Shown: one piece after another, positions 33,611 to 40,858 of the stretch | Layout: each line of letters opens with the position of its first letter | Numbering within the stretch: position 1 is the first letter of the stretch | The notes under the pieces: model-generated | Seen by the model: only the letters and a program-made list of their open reading frames with translations | Told to the model about the DNA's origin: nothing | The model's database searches: none | Assembly (NCBI GenBank): GCA_046590205.1 | Contig: JBKJTT010000020.1 | Location: 1-48,701, forward strand | From: DATDEW01 sp046590205 | GTDB taxonomy: Bacteria; Bacteroidota; Ignavibacteria; Palsa-1295 | Direction of reading: 5' to 3' | Length of the DNA stretch: 48,701 bases | Position numbers and translations under genes: made by a program

Positions 33611-34191
33611 TGTTTGTAGCGTTGGATTAGTTGTTCGGTTCGTTCTTCCCCGATAGCACGGGAAAGCGGTCCACGAAGATACTCGAGAAGATTGCTATGA
33701 GCAGCTTTTCCGTTCTTTCTTCCACCCTCACACTCCGATATTTCTTCATAACAAATGAAGTAGGAATTATCATCGGCTTCGGGATAGATTCGTACGGGGA
33801 AGAGATGGCATGAGATTGGCTTTTCAAAACCCTCTATCTCTTTATTGCGATGTGCAGTTTGAATAGCGCACTTCGCAACATCTCCATCCCAATGCACGAA
33901 GACACATTCTCTGCCATGAACAGTAGGGATTGTGAACGTCCCATCGTCTTCCCTTTTCCAGATTCCTACATCAGTTATAACTTGAAGAGCAGATTCAGGA
34001 AGATATTTTTCGATGAGTGGATAGACACGCTCAAGTTCTGCTATCTCGGCAAAAAGTATTGGCGCGCCTCGTTCGGCAGGCATTGTGCAGCAAGCACCTT
34101 TGCATATAGATAAGTCACAGGCAAATTCGGCGCTGCCTATCTCACGTTCAATACTGAACGATGTGCTTATCGGATAAACAGGCAGCTGCAT
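33607..34191 (-). CDS. Cys-rich DUF3109 family protein (194 aa)
   Basis: Probable metal- or Fe-S-binding protein of unknown role (DUF3109, related to the YkgJ Cys-rich group). ATG 34191 is preferred to TTG 34197. Nine cysteines at 25, 30, 34, 35, 96, 108, 128, 147 and 154; the first set reads CDLSICKGACC and a later one is ISCHLFPVRIY. Its start overlaps the sixA stop (TGATG) and its stop overlaps the hutH start (ATGA). The tight coupling suggests shared expression with hutH, though no functional link is known to me. Confidence 0.85.
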   Translation of the reverse strand: MQLPVYPISTSFSIEREIGSAEFACDLSICKGACCTMPAERGAPILFAEIAELERVYPLIEKYLPESALQVITDVGIWKREDDGTFTIPTVHGRECVFVHWDGDVAKCAIQTAHRNKEIEGFEKPISCHLFPVRIYPEADDNSYFICYEEISECEGGRKNGKAAHSNLLEYLRGPLSRAIGEERTEQLIQRYKQ

Positions 34192-34688
34192 CAGCAAAGA
34201 GTTGTTAGTCTCGGCGATAGAAGAGTGATGAGCGTACCCCTGATGCGAAACGGCTCAATACGATGTAATTCAAAAAGGGCGACGGCGCTTTTTTTCATTT
34301 CTATCGCGGGATGTGATACACCGAGCAATGCAGAGCCGAACACTGATAAATGCGGCTCATGACCGACGAGCATCGCTACGCCATAATCTTCTTTCAAACT
34401 TTCGATAAGTCCGATAGTGTTAAGCACGTCGCTCATCGGAGTAAGTGTTTCGCTTACTTTATATTCCGCTTCAGTAGCGAAATACTCAAGGGCAAATTGG
34501 GCTGTCTGCTCGGCGCGAACAAGAGGCGAAGAGACGACAATATCCGGTACGGGATACTTCATCTTCGCCAGCGACTTCATCATTATCTTGGTTTTCTCTT
34601 TCCCTTCAGGCACGAGCTTCCGCTCGGCATCACTTCCTCTGAAGGAGTGGTCTTCGGCGATACCATGACGTAATAAATATACAAGCAT
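34191..34688 (-). CDS. sixA: Phosphohistidine phosphatase, SixA type (165 aa)
   Basis: Histidine-phosphatase superfamily. The phosphorylated His is in LLRHG (R7-H8-G9), with a second-motif Arg58 in SSPLVRAEQTA and His110 in LVGHEPHLS, as in SixA. SixA of E. coli acts on phosphohistidine in phosphotransfer proteins. The start at 34688 is fixed by the motif beginning at residue 5. It lies directly after the U-tract of the upstream terminator. First gene of the coupled set sixA-DUF3109-hutH. Confidence 0.88.
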   Translation of the reverse strand: MLVYLLRHGIAEDHSFRGSDAERKLVPEGKEKTKIMMKSLAKMKYPVPDIVVSSPLVRAEQTAQFALEYFATEAEYKVSETLTPMSDVLNTIGLIESLKEDYGVAMLVGHEPHLSVFGSALLGVSHPAIEMKKSAVALFELHRIEPFRIRGTLITLLSPRLTTLC

Positions 34689-34719
34689 AAAAAAAGCGGC
34701 AGTTTTGTACTGCCGCTTT
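34689..34719 (-). terminator. Terminator after the second peptide-binding gene
   Basis: Perfect 11-bp stem AAAGCGGCAGT / ACTGCCGCTTT (34693-34703 and 34709-34719) with a 5-base loop. On the minus strand it runs into seven T (34695-34689), ending at the base before the sixA ATG. Confidence 0.9.
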
Positions 34720-34742
34720 AACACCAAAACCGAGAAATGAAT

Positions 34743-36524
34743 TTACTGCACCTGCATCGCAGTTGACGGTGCATCGGGCTTTGCTTTGGCACCTGAACCT
34801 CGAACAATCCAGTAGGGTACGTTTAAGCAAGGACGCTGTGTAAAATACTCAACATTATCGAAGCGGTCAAGACGAGCTATACGAGCAGGTGATGACCAAA
34901 GGAATGTGATTGGGCGTTCCTCATAGACGATCTGCTGAAAGCGTTTCATATACTGTTCACGCTTCGATTTATCAAATTCTACACGATTCATCTCAAGAAG
35001 TTTATCTACTTCTGCATTGATGAAAGAGTATGTGTTTGAACCTTTATTCTTAGCCTGCGAAGAATGGAACAACTGATATGGATCATCCTCTGAAGCGTTG
35101 CCGCCCATATTTGAAATAGCCGCATCAAATTTATGAGTACGAGTATTTTCAACCCACAGCGACCACTCTAATGATGTGATCTCTGCCTTGATACCTGCTT
35201 TTCTCATTGATTCAGCGACGACCAGTGATATCTGTTCTGTTACTTTATTCCCCGAGGGGTTCATAAAATAGAACGAGAACGGCGTCTTTTTCCCATTGAT
35301 CATTTTATCAAGAACGCCATCACCGTCAGAATCAGACCAGCCGGCTTCCGCGAGCAGTTTCTGTGCTTTCTCAATATCATATGCTACTGTGGGAAGTGAT
35401 GCATCATGGAAAGGTTGAGTAAAGTTAATAGGACTATTCACAGGTCGTGCAAGCCCTTTCATTACTTCTTTGATGATTTGGTCGCGGTTTACAAGATGGC
35501 TTAACGCCTGACGAACGCGTTTATCAGAGAATAGCGGGCGTTCTGCATTCCATTGAATGAAGGTGCGAGAATTATAGTAGACAGTGTCTTTTTTGATAAA
35601 AGGACTCTTCGCTGTATCTATCTGCACAAATAACGGCGACGGTACAAGATCTAACAGATCAATTTCTTTTGCCTTGAGTGCGGTGATGGCAGCGTTGTGG
35701 TCGCTGATCGTTTTCATGACGATCTCTTCCGGATATGCCTCCATCCATGGTACATCTTTACCCCAGTAGTTCTTATCGAGCTTCAAGGTAATACGGTCGT
35801 TCGTTCTCCATTCACCGAACAGATATGCTCCGGAACCGATGAGATACTTTGGATCACGTGCATGGTCAGGTGCAGCAAATACTTTTGCCTGCTCTTCAAA
35901 GACCGCTTTGTTCTTTGGGTTACCGGACTTGATATCTTTCCATTCCATCTTATCAGTAAGTCCGTTCGGATCAAAGATATGCTTTGGCATGATCTTTACA
36001 AATCCGCCGCCTAGAACTCTGTCATTCTGGAAGTATGGCTCATTCATATAGAATGCAATTTTCATCTTATCACCACCTACGAACCCGATGCTATCAATAG
36101 GATTCAAGTAGTTCTTAAGCGATGACGTCTCGACCTGCATCGGATTCATCGTCGTCTTAAAACTAAAGATAACATCATCACCGGTAAGCGGTTTACCGTC
36201 ACTGAACTTCGCTTTTGGATTGATGACATAGGTATAGGTAAGATGATCTTCGGATATTTCCGGAAGCGACGCAATCCCCGCAACAAGTTCGTTGCTACGC
36301 GAATCTACGCCGTTAAGCGGCTCCCAAATAAATGCAGCTACATACTGTGCCGTCACGTCATGATTAAGTCCCGGGATGATATTCGTAGCATCAGCCGATA
36401 CCCACCAGACAACATTATTCTTTGTCGAGAGTCCGTGGTTATTCGGTGAGCCGCCTTCTTTGCCGCCGCAGCCGATAAAGCCGAGAACAATAATCGAAAG
36501 ATAGAGTATGTGTTTCTTGAACAT
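34743..36524 (-). CDS. Peptide-binding lipoprotein, ABC transporter family 5 (593 aa)
   Basis: Substrate-binding protein of the DppA/OppA type (SBP_bac_5). The start at 36524 (MFKKHILYLSIIVLGFIGCG) gives a lipoprotein signal with the Cys near 19. Typical parts: YTYVINPKAKFSDGKPLTGD (the ligand-entry signature), RDPKYLIGSGAYLFGEW, FSDKRVRQALSHLVNRDQI, and the loop SDSDGDGVLDK. It is a paralogue of the next upstream gene, similar along its whole length. No permease or ATPase genes are nearby. It may bind peptides at the outer face of the inner membrane. Confidence 0.92.
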   Translation of the reverse strand: MFKKHILYLSIIVLGFIGCGGKEGGSPNNHGLSTKNNVVWWVSADATNIIPGLNHDVTAQYVAAFIWEPLNGVDSRSNELVAGIASLPEISEDHLTYTYVINPKAKFSDGKPLTGDDVIFSFKTTMNPMQVETSSLKNYLNPIDSIGFVGGDKMKIAFYMNEPYFQNDRVLGGGFVKIMPKHIFDPNGLTDKMEWKDIKSGNPKNKAVFEEQAKVFAAPDHARDPKYLIGSGAYLFGEWRTNDRITLKLDKNYWGKDVPWMEAYPEEIVMKTISDHNAAITALKAKEIDLLDLVPSPLFVQIDTAKSPFIKKDTVYYNSRTFIQWNAERPLFSDKRVRQALSHLVNRDQIIKEVMKGLARPVNSPINFTQPFHDASLPTVAYDIEKAQKLLAEAGWSDSDGDGVLDKMINGKKTPFSFYFMNPSGNKVTEQISLVVAESMRKAGIKAEITSLEWSLWVENTRTHKFDAAISNMGGNASEDDPYQLFHSSQAKNKGSNTYSFINAEVDKLLEMNRVEFDKSKREQYMKRFQQIVYEERPITFLWSSPARIARLDRFDNVEYFTQRPCLNVPYWIVRGSGAKAKPDAPSTAMQVQ

Positions 36525-36566
36525 GATTCGTTGAAATAGTTGGTAAAAATCCTTACAAAAATACAA

Positions 36567-36586
36567 AGGTCAGCTTGCGCTGACCT
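36567..36586 (-). terminator. Hairpin between the two peptide-binding genes
   Basis: Perfect 8-bp stem AGGTCAGC / GCTGACCT with a 4-base loop, followed on the minus strand by TTTGTATTTTTG. Probable terminator or attenuator after the first peptide-binding gene. Confidence 0.7.
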
Positions 36587-36602
36587 CTATTAGTAACACT
36601 AT

Positions 36603-38375
36603 TTATATCCCACCCATCGGGACTGCATTCGGTGCTTTCTTCACACCAGAGCCTTTGACCATCCAATAACGGACATCAAGGCAAGGGCGTTGGCGGATGA
36701 ATTCAACATTGTCATAGCGGTTGACCATTGCAAGATAGAGCGGACCGGCGAACATGAACGAACCCGGCTGCTCCTCGGCAAATATCTCCTGAATTCGCTT
36801 TGACATCGCCATGCGTTTTGACTTATCAAACTCCGTACGGAAATCCTCCAGAATTTTATCAAGCTCTGCATTCTTAAAAGAAATATAGTTCGATCCCTTG
36901 TTCTTCGATTGCGATGAATGCCATAACTGATAGATATCATCTTCGGTAGCATTCCCTGTCCATGAGCCATACGCCGCTTGAAAGTTATGCGACTTGGTAT
37001 TCTCTAAATACACAGACCACTCAAGAGGTGTTACGCCTGCCTCGATACCTGCTTTGCGGAATCTCTCGGAGATAATAAGAAGTATCTGTTTGCGAGTATC
37101 ACTACCTGCATTCACTTGGAACGTGAACTTGAACGGAGTCTTCTTGCCATTAATTACCTTGTCGAGAATACCGTCACCATCGGTATCTGACCAACCTGCC
37201 GCTGCAAGTGCTTTCTTACCTTCTTCAAAGTTATATGCAACTTGCCTTACAGTTGAATCATAGTTCGGCTGAGTGAACATGATAGGTCCATCAATTGGAC
37301 GCGTCAAACTCTTAAGTACTGACTTCAAAATTTCATCTCTGTCAATTAGCATTGTTAGTGCTCTGCGAACTTGCTTATCAGCGAAGAGAGGATGGGCATT
37401 GTTCCATGCTATGTATGTATAAGCATTGTAGAAGACTTTCTCTTTTCGCAGGAATGGCTGCTTCTGAACGTCAAGCTGTGTTACGAATTGATCTGGCTTC
37501 ACATTTTCAATGAGATCAATGTCTTTTGCTTTGAGTGCTGTGAGTGCAGAATTCTGATCATTAATGGTCTTAAAAATTATCTCGTCAGGATATGCTTCTG
37601 CCCAAGCTATATCTTTCGCCCAGTAGTTCGGATTGAGCTTTATAGTGATGTGGCTAAATGTAACCCAGTCCTTAAATACATACGGACCAGAACCAATCTG
37701 ATACTTCGCATCACGAGCGATCTCGGGTTTCTCGAACCACAACGCAAATTCTTTGATTGACTGATTTGTCGTTTCAACATTATGAAGATCAGCCCATGAA
37801 CATTTATCTGTCAAGTTGGTTGGGTCCATGATATGTTTAGGAAGAATCAGGACATACCCACCAGCAAGAACACTCCTCGCATCGTAGTATGGCTTTGAGA
37901 GTTTGAATACAACTTTCGTGAGGTCGCCACCCGGATTATAAGCACTGTCAATCGTCGTTAAATAATTTCGGAGTGCCTGCGAGTTTACGACCTTCGGATT
38001 CAATGCTGCCTTAAAGCTAAAGATAACATCAGCAGTAGTGACCGGCTTACCGTCAGACCACATTGCCTTTGGGTTCATTGTATAGGTATAGATCAAATGA
38101 TCTTCACTCTCTTCTGGTAAACTTGCAAGACCCGGCATAAGCTCAAGAGTTTGAGGGTGTTGAAAATTGAGTGGCTCCCATATCTTTTGCTGAACATACG
38201 ATGCATTCGCATCAGAAGATGTGTATGGGTTCAGACGTTCAATATCCGATAGCTGATGCCAAACGACATTGTTTTTTGTCGAGAGGCCCGACGTGCCTGG
38301 GCTGCCGCTTCCGCCGCCACAACTCATAAGAGAGAGCAAGCATACGCTCGCTACAAGAGTAAAAAGAGATTTCAT
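36603..38375 (-). CDS. Peptide-binding lipoprotein, ABC transporter family 5 (590 aa)
   Basis: Paralogue of the downstream gene. Lipoprotein signal MKSLFTLVASVCLLSLMSCG with Cys19. Family signatures: YTYTMNPKAMWSDGKPVTTA, RDAKYQIGSGPYVFKDW, FADKQVRRALTMLIDRDEI and the DTDGDGILDK loop. The first 22 mature residues (GLSTKNNVVW) match those of the paralogue, pointing to a tandem duplication. It starts 22 bases after the hprK stop, so it could be transcribed with xer-hpf-hprK. Confidence 0.92.
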   Translation of the reverse strand: MKSLFTLVASVCLLSLMSCGGGSGSPGTSGLSTKNNVVWHQLSDIERLNPYTSSDANASYVQQKIWEPLNFQHPQTLELMPGLASLPEESEDHLIYTYTMNPKAMWSDGKPVTTADVIFSFKAALNPKVVNSQALRNYLTTIDSAYNPGGDLTKVVFKLSKPYYDARSVLAGGYVLILPKHIMDPTNLTDKCSWADLHNVETTNQSIKEFALWFEKPEIARDAKYQIGSGPYVFKDWVTFSHITIKLNPNYWAKDIAWAEAYPDEIIFKTINDQNSALTALKAKDIDLIENVKPDQFVTQLDVQKQPFLRKEKVFYNAYTYIAWNNAHPLFADKQVRRALTMLIDRDEILKSVLKSLTRPIDGPIMFTQPNYDSTVRQVAYNFEEGKKALAAAGWSDTDGDGILDKVINGKKTPFKFTFQVNAGSDTRKQILLIISERFRKAGIEAGVTPLEWSVYLENTKSHNFQAAYGSWTGNATEDDIYQLWHSSQSKNKGSNYISFKNAELDKILEDFRTEFDKSKRMAMSKRIQEIFAEEQPGSFMFAGPLYLAMVNRYDNVEFIRQRPCLDVRYWMVKGSGVKKAPNAVPMGGI

Positions 38376-38397
38376 TGTTGGTTAGAGTGTAAGTTGG

Positions 38398-39435
38398 TTA
38401 TTCAAAATCATGTTCAAAGTATGGGATACCGCGTTCGTTCGTACCGGAATCTTTACCTCGCATTGCTATCTTCTTTTCTATCTTTTTTGCAAGTTCTTGC
38501 GACGCATCGTACCCGTAATGCTTCAAAAGATAGTTCAGCGCGATAACTTCCGAGATAACCGTGATGTTCTTGCCCGGCAAGATAGGCAGCTTCACACGAA
38601 GCACCTCGACATCGAGCACATTCACGGTTGATTCATCAAGTCCGGTACGGGTATAGACCGTGTCTTTATCCCAAACCTCAAGCTCAACGATCACTTCAAC
38701 ACGTTTCTGGAAACGAATAGCGCGGATACCGAACATCTCGCGGACATTGATTATTCCAAGTCCGCGTATCTCCATAAAGTGTTCGCCCATCTCTGTACCC
38801 GAACCCATCAGGATGCCTTCACCCTTTTTCGTAACGACGGTTACGTCATCGGTCACAAGACGATGACCACGCTCGAGAAGATCAAGAACGACCTCGCTTT
38901 TGCCGACACCGGATTTTCCAACAAAAAGAATACCGACACCATACACATCTACGAACGAGCCGTGAAGTGATGTATGCAAGTTGAACTGATCGTCAAAGAA
39001 ATCAGTGATAAGGTATATGGCTTGGGTCGTCTCTATCGAGGTATAGAGGACGGGGATATCATGTGCTTCAAAGATCGCAAGTACTTCGGGTCCGAACTCA
39101 TTGCCGCTCGTGACAACGATACATGGTATCTCAAATGCAGCAATGTTCTCGACCGCTTTTTTTCGCTCCTCAATATCTAAGGAGCGAAGATAGTAAATTT
39201 CTGTATTGCCAAAAACTTGCAGACGGTGATGGGTGAAAAGCTCGACATATCCCACAAGCGCCAAGCCAGGGCGATGCAGATTTTTGTCTGTCATTTGCCG
39301 GTCAAACCCCTTTTCGCCTGCTACGATGCGCAGCTTGAAACGACCTTTCATGTGCTCGTAAAAGTAACGAGCAGTTATCGCCTCTTTGCGAAGGGGTTTA
39401 TGATTGAGCCATCCCGGCTGCTGTTGTTCGGGCAT
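38398..39435 (-). CDS. hprK: HPr kinase/phosphorylase (345 aa)
   Basis: Phosphorylates and dephosphorylates HPr on a Ser in organisms with that system. The N-terminal domain is followed by Walker A GKSGVGKSE (173-181), the HRLVTDD segment (191-197), the signature MEIRGLGIINV near 222-232, and LPILPGKNI. It has about 20 extra residues at the N-terminus. It starts one base after the hpf stop (TAACATG). No HPr or other PTS gene is visible here. In FCB bacteria HprK can exist without a sugar PTS, so the substrate is uncertain. Confidence 0.95.
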   Translation of the reverse strand: MPEQQQPGWLNHKPLRKEAITARYFYEHMKGRFKLRIVAGEKGFDRQMTDKNLHRPGLALVGYVELFTHHRLQVFGNTEIYYLRSLDIEERKKAVENIAAFEIPCIVVTSGNEFGPEVLAIFEAHDIPVLYTSIETTQAIYLITDFFDDQFNLHTSLHGSFVDVYGVGILFVGKSGVGKSEVVLDLLERGHRLVTDDVTVVTKKGEGILMGSGTEMGEHFMEIRGLGIINVREMFGIRAIRFQKRVEVIVELEVWDKDTVYTRTGLDESTVNVLDVEVLRVKLPILPGKNITVISEVIALNYLLKHYGYDASQELAKKIEKKIAMRGKDSGTNERGIPYFEHDFE

Positions 39436-39436
39436 G

Positions 39437-39760
39437 TTACTTTGCTACGGCGTGTCGCTTTAACTCCAGAGAGGAGTAATGGGTTTCTTTATGTTTCTTG
39501 AGCTGCTTATCAAGTGTCTTGACCGCAAGATCAACGGATTTTCCTATCTCTTCTGATACTTCTTTAGCAAGAAGCTTTGTGCCCTTTACATGTACGATAA
39601 TCTCGGCTGTGTACTGGGAATGCGTATGCCCTTCCTGATCTAAAATAACATCCGCATCTAATATCTCGTATTTTTCTGCTAAGGTTTGAAGTTCTGTCTC
39701 AATATATGCTCGGATGCCGTTGGTACCCGATTCATGTCTATCGGCTATCTTGATATTCAT
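39437..39760 (-). CDS. hpf: Ribosome hibernation promoting factor, short form (107 aa)
   Basis: HPF/RaiA family protein that binds the 30S subunit and stops idle ribosomes. The fold reads MNIKIADRHE, IRAYIETELQTLAEKYE and TAEIIVHVKGTKLLAKEVSE. Length matches the short HPF, with no C-terminal dimer domain. AAGGAAGG lies upstream of the ATG. It stands between the xer gene and hprK, a neighbourhood also known for Bacteroidota xer-hpf pairs. Confidence 0.93.
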   Translation of the reverse strand: MNIKIADRHESGTNGIRAYIETELQTLAEKYEILDADVILDQEGHTHSQYTAEIIVHVKGTKLLAKEVSEEIGKSVDLAVKTLDKQLKKHKETHYSSLELKRHAVAK

Positions 39761-39781
39761 AGGATCTGTTTCCTTCCTTTG

Positions 39782-40708
39782 TTATTCTTCGTCACTTCGC
39801 GGGTGAGAAGAGTCATAGACCTGCTTTAATCGGTCTATTGTTAAATGAGTGTATTGTTGTGTTGTCGCAAGTGATGAGTGACCAAGCATTTCCTGCACTG
39901 CGCGTATCTCCGCTCCTCTATCGAGAAGATGTGTCGCGAACGAGTGGCGGAGCATATGCGGGTGAGGTGCGTCGGTATCGCTTGTCCCAACAAACATTTT
40001 TTGTACTATATAGTGTATCATTCGTGGTGTGATACGTTTGCCGCTGCGCAGGAGAAAGAGTGCTTCGCGGTCAGCTATCACATTCCATCGTGAGCGTTCT
40101 TCGCGATGCTTCGTAAGCGATGCAACGGCTTCATCTCCTATCGGGACGATGCGCTGCTTATTTCCCTTACCCGTAACGCGAACTACTCTCTTTTGTAAAT
40201 CAATATCGGAGAGATTGATTCCACAAAGCTCCGAGCGGCGAAGCCCGCTGGAATACAATAACTCCACTACCGCTTTGTTACGAATCTCTTCGGGGGTTGT
40301 TACTTCACGCCCAAGTACCTTTGCGATAGTCCGTTCGCTTGTTACATCCGGCAGGCGTTTCTCTTTTTTTGGTGTCCGTATATGACGCGCTGCATTGTAG
40401 GAAAAGATACCGCGAGCGACCATATGCTTTAAGAATGAACGCACAACAGCGAGCTTCCGCCCAACCGATGCACTCTTCAAGCTTTCACCATTCTCGTCTT
40501 CGGCGCCGATAGCTCTGATATATCTGCGAATAACGGCAATGTCATCACGGTTGCCGCGAAGATGGAGTTCATTCTTTTCAAGTACGCTAACAAATTCATT
40601 GAGATCGTTGCTGTATGCAAGAAGCGTATGCTCACTCGCCCCGCGCTCATGGCGCATGTACTCGAGGAAGCTGTCGGCGTGGACGTGTATATTCAACTCG
40701 TTCTGCAC
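39782..40708 (-). CDS. xerC: Tyrosine recombinase XerC/XerD (308 aa)
   Basis: Site-specific recombinase that resolves chromosome dimers at dif. N-terminal SAM-like DNA-binding domain (FLEYMRHERGASEHTLLAYS). Catalytic residues: R157 (SSGLRRSEL), K181 (TGKGNKQR), H251 and R254 (HPHMLRHSFATHLL), H277 (LGHSSLATT) and nucleophile Y286 (QQYTH). The start is GTG at 40708. C and D types cannot be told apart from sequence alone, and many FCB genomes carry one main copy; the symbol is a best guess. The genomic position with hpf speaks for a housekeeping role, not a phage integrase. Confidence 0.9.
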   Translation of the reverse strand: MQNELNIHVHADSFLEYMRHERGASEHTLLAYSNDLNEFVSVLEKNELHLRGNRDDIAVIRRYIRAIGAEDENGESLKSASVGRKLAVVRSFLKHMVARGIFSYNAARHIRTPKKEKRLPDVTSERTIAKVLGREVTTPEEIRNKAVVELLYSSGLRRSELCGINLSDIDLQKRVVRVTGKGNKQRIVPIGDEAVASLTKHREERSRWNVIADREALFLLRSGKRITPRMIHYIVQKMFVGTSDTDAPHPHMLRHSFATHLLDRGAEIRAVQEMLGHSSLATTQQYTHLTIDRLKQVYDSSHPRSDEE

Positions 40709-40845
40709 CTACTAACGAACGCGGAAGTGCTGAAGATAATGCAATAAAGCATCATCTTTTTATTTTGTTAATAATATAATGTGGTTATCTGATGAACCAT
40801 TTGGTATTTTTCGGTTTTAGTCGTATATTAGTACACTCTCCGGTG

Positions 40846-40858
40846 GTGCATAATGCAC
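40846..40858. promoter_or_regulatory. Palindrome over the putative start codon
   Basis: GTGCATAATGCAC is a perfect 13-base palindrome with its ATG at 40853-40855, the first possible start of the surface-protein gene. It could be an operator, or an mRNA hairpin too tight to form. The same GTGGTGCA word occurs in both mosaic repeats. Confidence 0.3.

Noticed and set aside
35300..35345. DSDGDG loop in the peptide-binding proteins as a novel calcium site
   Set aside because: A DTDGDG loop at this place is common in the family, so it is not unusual.
39782..40708. Tyrosine recombinase as the integrase of a mobile island
   Set aside because: Housekeeping Xer motifs and the position with hpf and hprK; no att repeats, tRNA or phage genes nearby.
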